Origin: Chalara sp. BL73
Taxonomy: Eukaryota; Ascomycota; Leotiomycetes; Helotiales
DNA: 64,000 nucleotides
Direction of reading: 5' to 3'
Assembly: GCA_918026815.1 (NCBI GenBank)
Contig: CAKJVC010000012.1
Span: 496,001-560,000 of the forward strand
A program made the translations under genes and the position numbers. Below are positions 53,946 to 64,000 of the stretch, one piece after another. Under the pieces are notes generated by a model that was not told the origin of the DNA, searched no databases, and saw only the letters and a list, made by a program, of their open reading frames with translations. Numbering within the stretch: position 1 is the stretch's first letter; each line of letters starts with the position of its first letter.

Positions 53946-54463
53946 TCAAGAGCGGAAGATGCTCACCAGAAAAGTTTTTATAAGGCTTTCGATCTGGTTG
54001 CGGTCAGGCTCAGGGCGCTTGATATAGGCGTCTAAGGCTCTGGCGGCTGCTTGACATGCCAATTTGGAGGACTGGTATAGTGGAGTATTTATTTGTATTA
54101 TAGTCGCGGAAAAGCCTAGAAAGAAGTGGAGTTTGTTGGTTAAAAGGTGGTTAAGCAGAGCACAAGTAGAGTGGTAGTAATAGGGTGGGCAAATATAAGG
54201 TGAATAAGAATTTACTTTGAGGACTAATTCCGAATTAGGCAAGCACCCAACTTCAGTGGCTTGTAGCTTGAAAGCTATACTGCTTTGCTCGTTTCTTTAC
54301 TTTCCGATATATTTTTCAGCAACGCATCTTGTAGGCCTCGTGCCGTAACTAAATCTTTTACAGCTCGAGATCGACCCAAAGAACCGTGACGTGATTGGGG
54401 GAACAAGCACTGGCGGGTTGAGTGGTTGATATAGTCGCACTTATTGACTGTGGTGGCCGACAT
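53946..54463 (-). CDS. Hypothetical two-exon protein
   Basis: A minus-strand ATG frame of 62 codons (54463-54275) starts MSATTVNKCDYINHSTRQC and is probably joined by a short intron (donor near 54280, GTATAG) to a second open frame (54242-53946). The second frame has Y-x-P-Y-I-C-P-P-Y-Y-Y-H-S-T-C-A-L-L and ends in an amphipathic helix, E-P-D-R-N-Q-I-E-S-L-I-K-T-F. No known domain. The splice join is not certain, and the gene may be a relic like its neighbours. Confidence 0.35.
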
Positions 54464-54597
54464 AACTTACTTATTCGTTATTAGTTAGTGCCGGGGGTCG
54501 ATTGAATAGCTGGTTGATTTATATGCCGTGAAGGGAGCTGGGTCCGGGACGAGCAGCGTAATGGTTTTTTGCACATTGACGAACGAGCGCATTACTT

Positions 54598-54726
54598 TGT
54601 CTCTGCTTCTAGTCACTGCGTCTAGGGAAGCCGGAATCCGATTGGGCTTTCTGTCCGATTTTAACTATGGTGATAGAAAAGGGGCCAAATCAGGCTCTGG
54701 CAATTTTTTCAACGTTTTGCTGATAA
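54598..54726. repeat. Dispersed hairpin-forming repeat, copy 1
   Basis: Shares most of its length with 63521-63650, including CTAGTCACTGC, ATCCGATT and TTTGCTGATAA blocks in the same order. The middle is an imperfect palindrome (AATCCGATTGGGCTTT against AAAGGGGCCAAATCAGGCT). Probably a fragment of a small transposon. Confidence 0.65.
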
Positions 54727-55072
54727 GACGTGGTGTTCATTCTATTCAAGCTGTGGGTCGATCGCTTGGCGTTGTGACTAGTGATGACTATTTATATAAT
54801 GCTGGTCAAAAATCAACATTTATAGAAAGATACCAGCACTTTTCGGAGGGATTGGCGACTAGCTATGTTTGATGATCTTTCGAACTATCTATTTGACAGA
54901 TAACTATCTGGATCACTGTTGGGGCCTTCTATTTTATGATGGAATGACTTCGTCTTTGGTCAAGGTATAATTGCGTGTCTTCAAATTTCTAGAAGAAACT
55001 ATTCTTCTTCCTAAAACTTTTTTCCTCTGCTCCTACAGATAGCTTTCTAATATGCGGCACTCTCAAGCTTAA

Positions 55073-57367
55073 GTAGAAAATTCAAGGCTTGAGGCAGAGA
55101 GGCGACGCACATTCAAAGGGACTGTTCGCATTAGTCTGGACGTGCTTCATTTCCAGCGATACAAGTACAGAGATCTTAATACGAACCATGTCGAGTATCT
55201 GAAGGGTTGTTTTCAGAAGGATAGATGTCGCCGATTGGAGGTGCGAAATCGTATTGAAGCAGAAATCGATCAGCAAATCCTTAATACTGCTTTTCAGAAC
55301 TCGGATGTGAGTGCTCGCGAACTTTTGGCTAATCAGCCGAACGGCTATCCCTTGCTGGTCTTTCCGAAGAATTTCCAGCTCGAATGTCTTCACGGACAAC
55401 ACAGAATCCAAGCCGCGCGAGAGTTTCTCCTCCCGACTGATAAATGGTGGGCGGTCGATCTTTATACCTCTGGTGAGTGTGATTACCCTATGCCCACCTC
55501 AAAAGCTGATCACTCCCCCGCACGCTAGATATCAATAAGGACCTTAAAACAAGCCTTATCGAGCGGTTTTCCAGCGAAGACCAGCCGAGCGATGGCGAGG
55601 CCTACTACAAGATACGGCATTACCATTTTCAACACGACACCGAGTCCGAGATGCGATGGAAGGCTTATCTTCGAGGTAGCAGGTTGACGAACCTGAAGGC
55701 ACTTCTCAAAGATGAGATGCTGACTGCCGGGTTTGACGCCTTGTTGGATATTCCAGGCATTTGGGATGGGATGATGCTAACCACACTGCAAAAAATGATG
55801 GCGATGGGTTGCAAATACGTGAGCAAAGCCTATTCGTTGACCGCATATGCTAATCATTGCACAACAGGAAATCTTGAATTACCTCGGCTGCATTAAGAAG
55901 GTCTTTTCAGATCTGGTGGGTGGAGACAAACATGCTATGGCGAAGATCGATAGAACTACAGTAAAGGCCTTGGAGCAAAGAGCGCCGGGTGCATCGACAG
56001 TAGATGCACAGTTTCTTCGCAATCAACTCCGCGGCGGTGAGATCTTCAGCGCTTTCAGCGACCATGAACGCGATCAGATCTGGGACAGATTACGGATGGT
56101 TGATGGCCTCGTGCCATCTCTCTTCACTTTTTTCAGGGACATTCAATATCTGAAGCTATGCGTCGACTGTTTAAAGAGACTGGCAATTGTCCCCAAACGA
56201 GAAAGTGTCCGTGAGACCATTCAGATTAACTACTCCGGCGTGAACCAGATGGAAGGGTATGTCAAGATTCAAGTAACGGAGGACTCCTTTGTACGCCGAG
56301 CTGGGATCCCCGCAGACCGCGTAGACCTTGGGTACCGACAGCTCGTTGCCATGGCTATGCGACATTACCCCGATATGCCGGCAGATCCCTTCAGTGGAAA
56401 TCCCGTACAGAAAGCGACTAAGAACGCAGATCCTTCTGTGCTGGGCAAGCTTGCCGATCTTGCATATGAATTGGGATTCGATTCTACCCAGATCCGTTCC
56501 CTGAAGCAGCATCAGGACTCGAGAATTACGCGAGATGACCTACAGCCGCCGCCTCTCCTTGTCACGTCTGGTCCTGGGGTGGCAATGCCTCACAGATGTG
56601 GGACTCCACGCCGCGGGGCCTATGAAGAGGTCCGAGACTCTTTGTACATCAACCACTTTCACGACGAACAGCGGCATCAAGGCGAGGGCATCACATCCTT
56701 CTTTGTCCGGAAATCTGTATACCTTGCATTCTTTGGTAAGCCCGCCAGTACAAATGGAGGAACCACACATCGCTCGCCAACAGGCTCTCTGTCTATTAGT
56801 TTAGGTGGCCACGGATCCAGTCCTAAACGGCATGATAAAGGTGAATCACAGGGAAGTCCTGAGCATACGGAGGAGGATGTTGAATATATCTTGTCCTCTT
56901 ATGTGCATCGTGGCAATGATAAGTTTCAAGATTCCAGGGACATACTCAAAGACACTGGTGAAACGCATGATCTAGCAATCGTCTTTCACGGATCAGGAGA
57001 GCGGGAGAGGCAGGAGGAGCGAGAGCAGAGAGAAAGGGAGGAGAGAGAGGAGAAAGAAAAGCGGAACGGGAAGAAGCGGGAGCAAGAGAGGATAGCACAG
57101 GCGAAGAAAGAACGGAAGAGACCAGCGCAAAAATGTCTAGAACAAGAACGCCTGGAAAAGAAGAGATTGGAGAAGAGGCTGAAAAAGCAAAGGTTGGAAG
57201 AACAAAGGTTGGAAGAACAAAGGTTGGAAGAGCAGGGGTTGGAAGAACAGTGGTTAGAAGAACAGTGGTTGGAAGAGCAGAGGTTGGAAGAACAGAGATT
57301 GGAAAAGCGGAGGCTGGAGCAGGGCAAAGTCTCCATCAACTTCATTCTCCACGAGAGGGACTCTTGA
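55073..57367 (+). CDS. DUF3723 protein, copy 2, open
   Basis: Exons up to 55472, then 55529-55818 and 55868-57367, with introns of 56 and 49 nt. Landmarks: F-K-G-T-V-R-I-S-L-D, L-E-C-L-H-G-Q-H-R-I-Q-A-A-R-E, K-W-W-A-V-D-L-Y, I-P-G-I-W-D-G-M-M, the block L-V-G-G-D-K-H-A-M-A-K-I-D, A-P-G-A-S-T-V-D-A, D-L-G-Y-R-Q-L, L-A-Y-E-L-G-F, H-R-C-G and F-F-V-R-K-S-V-Y-L-A-F-F-G-K. The C-terminal ~120 residues are a highly charged coiled coil with about eight RLEEQ repeats. No stops. The first exon has no in-frame ATG, so the true start is an upstream exon I could not identify, or the gene is 5'-damaged. Function unknown; associated with mobile accessory DNA in other fungi. Confidence 0.8.
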
Positions 57368-58005
57368 AGAAATTTGCCACCAATCGGAGTCAATCCAGGA
57401 GATCTATCCGGGATTGGACAAGTTACCGAAAAATACACAAATAACTTTCGTACTCTAAATACAAGGTTACAAATGCTTTCTTCTTAGGGATCTTTCCAAG
57501 TAGTCATTGATGATAGGACTTACACCATTCTAGCAATGGGTTGAAGATTCCGGAGATCATTTACGACAAGCGTAATCTTGTGTTAAAGAAGTTGATCTGA
57601 TCTCGGGTTTCGTGCGGTTATAGATGATTAAAGGACATGTAGAGTCACAAAATAGAATATACACGGCAGCGCAGCTGCTCCTCCTCCGGTTCTAAATTTG
57701 AAGGCTCCCGCCCAGCTCCCTATGACGCTAGGTCCAAATGCGATTCTTGAGATGGCGGAGATACCGGCGGCTCAAAAGAAGAAGCTCAGGGAGATAGAGA
57801 ATGGGTGCGGCCGTCCGTGCTCATCTCCACTGGCAGATCAGGCAAAATTCTCCGTTTTCAGTCCTAGTCCTTATCCGTCTTCATCGGATAATATCTGAGG
57901 AGCTCCTGTTTTTACAAGCCATCGTCTGAGATATTTAAGTCTAAAATTGTCTACTCCCAACGCTACCGCCACGATGTAGGCAGTAATGATCAAGTCCCGT
58001 CATCC
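57368..58005. other. Intergenic, no gene recognised
   Basis: A 66-codon plus-strand frame at 57698-57898 is Pro/Ser-rich and unassigned. Confidence 0.4.
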
Positions 58006-58330
58006 CTAAGTTTCTGTTCTCGCGCCCATTTGCGCTATATCCTCTAGCTTATCAGCCTCCTCACTCAGCACTGCTCTCTTCCTAATTTCCCTTTCATATT
58101 TCTCACAAGCTTTTTGCGGGCTTTCCAGAGGTAGAAGAAACCATTGTAACTCCCTAGTAGTTTGCTTTTCATTTTCGACAATCCCGGCGGATTTTTGGCT
58201 AAGAGTTCCAAATCGTCCTCAACGTGATCGCAAAATATACTATTGAACATTTGTTCCACTTGAGACAAAGTAGCAGCCCGAAATTGAATGCTTAGATCCA
58301 CACGGCCTGATCATATAAGTATACTGAAGG
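58006..58330 (-). pseudogene. BCS1-like AAA ATPase, C-terminal remnant
   Basis: On the minus strand the piece starts G-R-V-D-L-S-I-Q-F-R-A-A-T, the sequence that in BCS1-like proteins follows the arginine-finger R-P-G-R-x-D. After one frameshift near 58190 it ends with E-L-Q-W-F-L-L-P-L-E-S-P-Q-K-A-C-E and a charged helical tail, stop at 58006-58008. The Walker motifs and membrane anchor are absent: the upstream DNA belongs to another gene. BCS1 proteins translocate folded proteins in mitochondria, and fungi have many uncharacterised paralogues. Clearly a fragment. Confidence 0.6.
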
Positions 58331-58456
58331 GATTAGGTACTGATGTTGATGTTTGTACAGTATTCGAGATCTCGTTTAAATTCTTGAAAAGGGAAGAAAA
58401 CTCTAACTTTCTTTTGAATCTTCGCGCTACTTTTTGTATCTAGAATGATATGAAAT

Positions 58457-59632
58457 TCATTCTTGACGACTGCGTTTCTTGCTCGGGCTCTGTATATCAG
58501 AATCCGAAGTAGCTCTAAGTTTAAGCTGGTCGAGCTTTGCCTTGAAATCGTTTCCTTGTGCTTTAATACGTGCACATGACCGCTCTACGCTGCCGATGTC
58601 CCGTTTTATATCTTGATATTGAACTAAACAATTTCAATAAAACCAGTAAATCAAATTATATGCAAAAACTCACACTCTAGGTTCCGATTGGCATCTGAAT
58701 ATCTGTTAGCACTAGCCTGATTAAAATTGCCACATAAGCTCGGCTTTTATACTTTTAAGCAATTCATTTTCCCTCTGGAGCGAGCTTATACGAGCTTTGT
58801 ATCTTGTTATTTAAGGAACACAAGCGAAGTAGAGAGTTAACTTGCTTTCCATCCGTCGTTCTTTCGTCTGTAGATGCTTCAAGGTTGCTTGTAGCCGCGC
58901 GTAGCTTATATGTAATTGGCTATTGTTTGCTTGGAGCTTACTAACGTGTTCTAAAATAGGAGATGAGCCCGTGAATTGCCAGTTGAAGATAATACTGACG
59001 AATTAAAGTTCGCGATATGCTGGGCAGAAACCTGAGAGTTTCCTGCGGAATGCTAGCACCAGAGCCAGAAGAGTTGCCTGCCATGCTTCGAAACATGGTA
59101 TCAATTTCTCTCGAATCAGTCGGATTCGGTGTAGCAAGTTCGTGAAACTTACCACGAAGTATAGTAAATCGACTATCTTCACCAATATATGAAGCTCGCA
59201 CCGAGTCCTTGAATGACTATCAGGCTATAGCTTAAGAACACTGGATTGAATTCATCACTTACCAAATCTTCAGCGATTTCGAACCCAGCATCTGGCGGTA
59301 CAGATCCTCTCGGGCTCTGTGTGCTATAACCAGATATGGTTATTAGTTTATTATTACTATTACCATAATTGCGTATGTAGATAAACTCACTTATTTTGAG
59401 AGGGTGACATCCCTTTTTCTGTTTCTGGCGTAGTCTCTACAGGACAAGAGATTGCCTCAACGGGATTCTTCTTTATTAGCTTATGTGTTTCCGCAGAAAT
59501 TATCTTTGGCTCACGTAAAAAGAGGCCGTATCTGAAATGTCTCTTGTGTTGCTCAGGGGTGGTGCGCTTATGTTGTTGAGCAGGTAGATGAAGTAGTGGT
59601 GTGGGTGCTAGATCGATGTTGTGTCAAATGTA
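58457..59632 (-). CDS. Coiled-coil protein with basic C-terminus, many short exons
   Basis: Minus-strand gene assembled from splice sites. A first exon (about 59632-59391) contains P-E-Q-H-K-R-H-F-R-Y-G-L-F and ends MSPSQN. Donor GTGAGT at 59390, then a 61-nt exon (59323-59263), then an exon from 59216 with DSVRASYIGEDSRFTIL. Later exons hold heptad-rich helices (L-E-H-V-S-K-L-Q-A-N-N-S-Q-L and R-I-S-S-L-Q-R-E-N-E-L-L-K) and the last ends K-L-D-Q-L-K-L-R...S-P-S-K-K-R-S-R-Q-E, stop 58457-58459. KKRSR could be a nuclear signal. Exon joins between 59100 and 58620 are not fully resolved, and the 5' start is uncertain. Family not recognised. Confidence 0.45.
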
Positions 59633-61573
59633 TCAGTGATGGACACCCAGATGATGGATGAGAGAGTATCAAAACTGGGCTGGTAGTTAAACTTTATACC
59701 TTTCAAGTGTCTGGATCGACGATGCGAAGTCTGCCTCGACCTAGGGAGCGCCCATGCATCTGACTTCCCTCTTGCCTTGCTTCTAGATACCCTGTCGCTT
59801 GTCCACAGACTCCTGTGGATTGTGGCCAAGCGCGAATGAGTTATCGAAGTTGACCTCACCGTTGAATCTGCCTCGCTCACAACTCTTGATTGTATCACGA
59901 AGAGGGAAAGAATGCTTGCATGTCCTCGGTCGTGCTTCTTGTTCCACGTGCAGGAGGATGCATTGTGTAGTAAACCCGGTGCATATCTTCGCTGAGTGTG
60001 TCCCACCAGCTCTTGGTGCAGATGATCTTCCCTCGTAACCTTCAGCTTCACTTTGGTACATCTTTTGCGAAGCGGAAATAGAATATGAGCTGACGTTCTC
60101 TAGAGCATTTGTCGTGCTTTTGCCCCTTGTTCCCTTAAATGCTTCCTTGTCGGTTTCCATATGTCAACGCACGCAATACTTGTTAGGACAGCTGATGCCG
60201 CGTATATCTTGCTGAACGTGCTCCTGTGTCTGAAGTCAGGGGTGAGACCAGCGGCCATTCGGTGGCTCGGTGACTCCGTGCGGATGGGGCCGGATATGCC
60301 CATTTTAGCATTCACTCCTGAAAGAAACCCTTAGTTCCTATCTCGGCGTCGCCATCAATGCTCAAAAAGGCGCAAGGCACATTTCTTCATCCAGGTGGCG
60401 AAGGGACGCTGCAGAGAGGCTAAGACTGTGATCAGGTCGTTTGTATCTGCGGTAATAGAAACAGTGTTGAAAGGGCAGCGTATGGATGGACGGGGAAGGT
60501 GGTGGGATGAAGTTTACGGCGCGATGGATGTCCTCTGCTTCGTCAATCGACCTGCATGCTTCAATCTTCCCCAGGCTTTCTGAGCTGGCCTGGTAGTTGG
60601 TGGGCATTTCACCATGATAGAGCAATGTCACAGCCAACTTAGCTGCCAAATACACTATTGAACTGGATCTGAGCTTAGAAAGCTTTCTAGGAATTTCTTC
60701 TGCGGCTGGCCAAAGATCTCCGCTCTTTGCGCATCGAGGCAGCTATACGAGTAACTCTCTCCAAGCAATACAGGTAGCACAGCTAAACCGAGCTTCCTGT
60801 ATTTGCATTTCACAAATATCTTTTGCTCGATGACAACTTGTCACTGATAGTGTAAGGGCTTGGGCATAGAATACACATATATGATCATGAGCGGCTGTTG
60901 AATCCTTAATGGCTTGGGAAGATGGTCCAGGACTTATTTGGCCGTCGATCGTGGCCAATGCCAGTTGGCGCTTTATACTGAGACGTGTTTAAGGCAGAAT
61001 TGACCGGCATGAATACGAAGAAAGCAACAGGATCTACTTGATCAAGCGGCAAAGTAGGCGCAGCGAGCAAAGAGCGCCTCCACTAGTAGTTGCTTGCAAG
61101 AGCATGTGTGCAGACCAGTTAGGAGATCAAGGATAACGCTTCAGAGGGCCTCAACTGCATGGACGGGGATGGTGTGTCAACTAATGCATCTTGCGTCCGC
61201 AAACGTAATTCCACCGTACAGGTATAGAGAAAGATCATAACCCGAGGCTGTAAGGGCAGCGATGAGCATCGTGGTATAAGTTTCCAGTACCTGTCCTTCT
61301 CCTTCTCCTTCTCTCCTTTTTTCATCACCCTCCGTTTTAACCACCTTACCAACTTTTGCCTCGTTAACTATCCTTTCCTATCTTTCCTCTGACTTCAGTT
61401 CTCTTTACCTCCCTCCTAACAGACCTTCAAACTTGACAATACAACAACCGGATAACCTTTCCGGCGATCTATATTGCTTCGTTGAGCTGGTCTATTTCTC
61501 GTTCACCGGCGTACTTCCGGTAGTAATCCGTTCTCGTTCGCTGCGCCTATTTCATTCACCAGACTGCACCGCT
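59633..61573. other. Gene-poor stretch with unassigned frames
   Basis: Minus-strand frames at 59783-60160 and 60100-60315 show no family. The final 250 bases before 61574 are CT-rich and look like the promoter of the next gene. Confidence 0.35.
60362..60958 (-). pseudogene. Unknown coding-like frame with one stop
   Basis: From 60958 to 60362 a single minus-strand frame of 199 codons is broken by one TAG at about 60743. Its composition is coding-like (for example D-I-C-E-M-Q-I-Q-E-A-R-F-S-C-A-T-C and S-S-S-I-V-Y-L-A-A-K-L-A-V-T-L-L-Y-H). TAG could come from CAG. I do not recognise the family. Confidence 0.25.
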
Positions 61574-62606
61574 ATGGGATCAGGATCATCTCGCCTTGGA
61601 ACCAGGTGGTGGGAAGCAGAAGCTCAGCAAAAGGTAATCACCACCACGAATATCCGAAAAGTGGAGGTCATCTGCTCGTTCATTCCTGGTCTGGACCACG
61701 CAACTATGATTGGCTACTTGAAATCACGTTCGGATCTTGACACTCTTTTCGCACTCCACTGCAGATATCAGAACCTCTTCACGGAGCAACTTGCCGGCCC
61801 ATCAACTATGACAGCCGAATTCAAGGCTCATGAGCTCTGGAGAGTGCTCCAAACGCCATCAGGATACTGTGAGCACCTATGGAACTGGAGCTGGCAACCA
61901 CCAGTCGAAGGAGTTCCTTCTGAAATTGCGGCCGAATTCCATGCGGTCGTTTGCCGCGCGATGTTCCGAGTCCCCTTTTTCGACTTCGTGAAGTGTGCGC
62001 TTGGATATAGCACTAAAGCGCACTTCGTCACGAGTTTGCTTCATGCTGCGTGCGACACACGTGACGGCCTTCGCAGGACATTTCAGGAACGTCCACGGAC
62101 CAGGGACATTTATATTAAAGTCGAAAAGGTTAGGAAACGCAGGGATCCGTTAGGACGAAGTGCTAACAAATTAGGCATTCAAAGAGCGACACCACCGGCT
62201 AGCGTATTGGATCGTTGCCAGCAGCCTGTACCACACAGCTTTTGCCCCATATGACGCCCTGGCCCCGAGTCTTAGCCCTATCCAGACAATCTTTGCGACA
62301 CACAAACTTGACCTCGTGCTACAGCGGATTGCGGCTCTCGATCGGCGATTTTTACACATGAACCACACGTCCGATTGGCAGAAATGGTCAGCTGACCTCG
62401 ACTTTTGGGAGTGCATCGATCAAATATTATGGTCAGGAAAGCCAACCACTCTGCCCGTGCCTGCTTCCGTGCCAGAAGAGGATCGGGATGAGAGATTGCG
62501 CTTTCTCGAGGGATTTGAGTCGTTAGTCGAAGATAGAGCACATAGCACTTGGAGTAAAGTGATGTTCTCTACCAAGAGACTAAGGATGCGGCCAGGGATG
62601 ATCTAA
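61574..62606 (+). CDS. Hypothetical protein with N-myristoylation-like start
   Basis: Two exons, 61574-62128 and 62175-62606, joined by a 46-nt intron with a GTGCTAAC branch site, encode 328 residues. The ATG at 61574 is the first in frame and gives MGSGSSR: Gly2 and Ser6 match the N-myristoylation consensus. The protein is mainly helical, Trp-rich (WNWSWQPP at about residue 115) and without Cys/His metal motifs or a signal peptide. The second exon contains I-V-A-S-S-L-Y-H-T-A-F-A-P-Y-D and ends S-T-K-R-L-R-M-R-P-G-M-I. No known family comes to mind. It looks intact, with a pyrimidine-rich promoter. If myristoylated it would sit on the inner face of a membrane. Confidence 0.7.
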
Positions 62607-63111
62607 CTCCCTCTAGCCATCTCGCTAAGCTTTTCGCCTTGGACGGAGCGTGCTTTGTCTGGTGCCGGCTGTGGGGCTGTAGGTGTTGTGGATATATGTC
62701 GTTTGTGTTCCTTCTCGGCTATATACTTTAAGCTTATAGACTCGAGCTAAGGGCTAATCTGGGAGTAATCTATTTTGTGCTGCAAGCTCATGGCTTCAAT
62801 TGCCATCACTCGTATTCTATCTCCTAAACCTATCCTCATAACATATCCATGATCGATTTCTGGATGTTCCGTTCCAAGATATGAATGCTATTAGCGTTAG
62901 GGCTAAGCAGCCGTCAAAAGTGGTCATCGCCATCAGAATAATATACCCTCAGATTTAGTGAGTGGATGACCCATTCCGGAAAGAGGTCAGGCTATGGCTA
63001 GTTGGGTTATCAGCGGCCCGACCCCCTATGTGGGTCCACAGGGGGGTTTGGTCATAGTTTACCCCGCCAAAATTTGATGGTATCACCTTCTTGAAAATAG
63101 AGGGCATTGTT

Positions 63112-63198
63112 CTGGTGGTGATGACCAGTCCTGGTGGTGATGACCAATTCTGGTGGTGATGATCAGTTCCCATATATCAGTTTGGTGGTGATACTAAC
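63112..63198. repeat. 19-bp tandem repeat array
   Basis: Three copies of CTGGTGGTGATGACCAGTC at 63112, 63131 and 63150, plus a degenerate fourth near 63182. Confidence 0.85.
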
Positions 63199-63520
63199 TC
63201 GGAAAATCTGTCGCCTACAGCAACTAAGAAACATCTCCATCTGGCAGCCAATTTGCTTGCTGATAGGGTTATACCTTCGGCTCCCTAACGCCATTACAAT
63301 GGATGGGATGGCGCTGGTAGATTTGTTCCGGGACTTAACGTTAGGCAACAGTGGCTGCTGACATAACAACAGGTGGATGTCAGGATTCTTTATGCACGGG
63401 CCAAAATGTGCTAAAAACACACTAAATACCATGATTTCATACAGTACATCAACGATTCAAAGTGTATTCCGCCTGTGCACCGTGTTTCTGTACCCTATCT
63501 CTGCAACCTGTCTCTGCCCC

Positions 63521-63650
63521 TTGTCTTTGCCTCTAGTCACTGCCTCTAGGGTGGCCGGGATCCGATTTGGCTCCCTTATCTGCTTCTAACTATAGGTAGA
63601 AAGAGGAGCCGAATCGGGCTCTGCGATGTTTCTAACTCTTTGCTGATAAT
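63521..63650. repeat. Dispersed hairpin-forming repeat, copy 2
   Basis: Second copy of the repeat at 54598-54726. The arms CCGGGATCCGATTTGGCTCC (63555-63574) and GGAGCCGAATCGGGCTCTG (63605-63623) pair with few mismatches. Confidence 0.65.
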
Positions 63651-64000
63651 TAGACTCTAACGCCAGGACTTTAAGGCAAGAGGCAAGAGGCAAAAGGGAT
63701 CCAAAGTGCTGCACAAATTAATGATACACAGAAATATTTCTCCTTAATTTTATTTTTGGTTTGTACGTTAACATTATTTTTCAATGTCGGCAATTCAAAC
63801 ATCGGGGCACAAGTAGTCATCGGAATAATATACTATCTTCGGAATTTTATCTTCTTAGTAATATGATCTCCAGCTTCGGAAAAGCTCTATCCTCAGAACA
63901 AAGTTAATCCGCAGAAGTTTGTCTCTCGAATAACAGTGTCTGGGGATTTTGGTCGCCCACGAGACTGATCACATTAGATTCTAGGACTAATTGCAAATGT

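Larger units (their letters stand above)
62607..64000. other. Gene-free right end with repeats
   Basis: No gene recognised. Holds a near-palindrome at 63022-63045 (CCCCCTATGTGGG...CAGGGGG), the tandem array at 63112-63198 and the hairpin repeat at 63521-63650. Confidence 0.45.

Noticed and set aside
56986..57438. Ser/Cys-rich minus-strand frame with repeated CSSN units
   Set aside because: Antisense of the RLEEQ coiled-coil repeats of DUF3723 copy 2.

Overview
The window is nuclear DNA of a filamentous ascomycete (Pezizomycotina). Genes are split by very short introns (about 46-60 nt) with CTAAC/CTGAC-type branch points and GT-AG ends. The families are typically fungal: TPR and CHAT proteins, a Baeyer-Villiger monooxygenase, a DUF3723 family, a 2EXR protein and a Tad-like LINE. 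Several dead genes carry nonsense codons of the type left by repeat-induced point mutation (RIP). I cannot name the genus. No tRNA, rRNA or CRISPR array was seen.

Layout. 0-5 kb: a TPR gene entering from the left, then a decayed MFS transporter and a doubtful transcription-factor fragment. 5-9 kb: a small P-loop kinase and a membrane-anchored beta-propeller lectin. 11-22 kb: an enzyme neighbourhood with a RidA-like protein and a divergent NCS1 nucleobase permease, a thioesterase-like protein with a GC-AG intron, a Baeyer-Villiger monooxygenase, an old-yellow-enzyme reductase, and an acyl-CoA ligase that is frameshifted and cut off by a MULE transposon. 24-30 kb: a large TPR-CHAT (caspase-like) gene facing a beta-rich protein of unknown family across a shared promoter. 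30-40 kb: a transposon island with a 5'-truncated LINE nested at the tail of a longer LINE, a short retroposon with target-site duplications, and an apparently intact MULE with about 88-bp terminal inverted repeats. 42-44.4 kb: an HMG-CoA reductase gene encoding only the sterol-sensing membrane half, with no catalytic domain. 45-60 kb: an AT-rich degraded island with a ferric reductase, a kinase-like gene, a DUF3723 gene and a 2EXR gene all broken by stops, next to an open DUF3723 gene, a BCS1-like remnant and a coiled-coil gene. 61.5-62.6 kb: a two-exon gene with an N-myristoylation-like start. The right end is repeats.

How the genes may work together. The 14.6-22 kb enzymes (ligase, thioesterase, ene-reductase, BVMO) suggest a pathway acting on a CoA-linked or carbonyl substrate that is now partly broken. 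The RidA/permease pair shares a promoter with GATA motifs, suggesting nitrogen control. The CHAT gene and its divergent neighbour resemble a protease-effector pair of the kind used in fungal cell-death systems, but this is inference. DUF3723 and ferric reductase genes together are recurrent cargo of Starship giant transposons; no DUF3435 captain is visible here. All splice models are hand-derived from splice sites, frame and family similarity.
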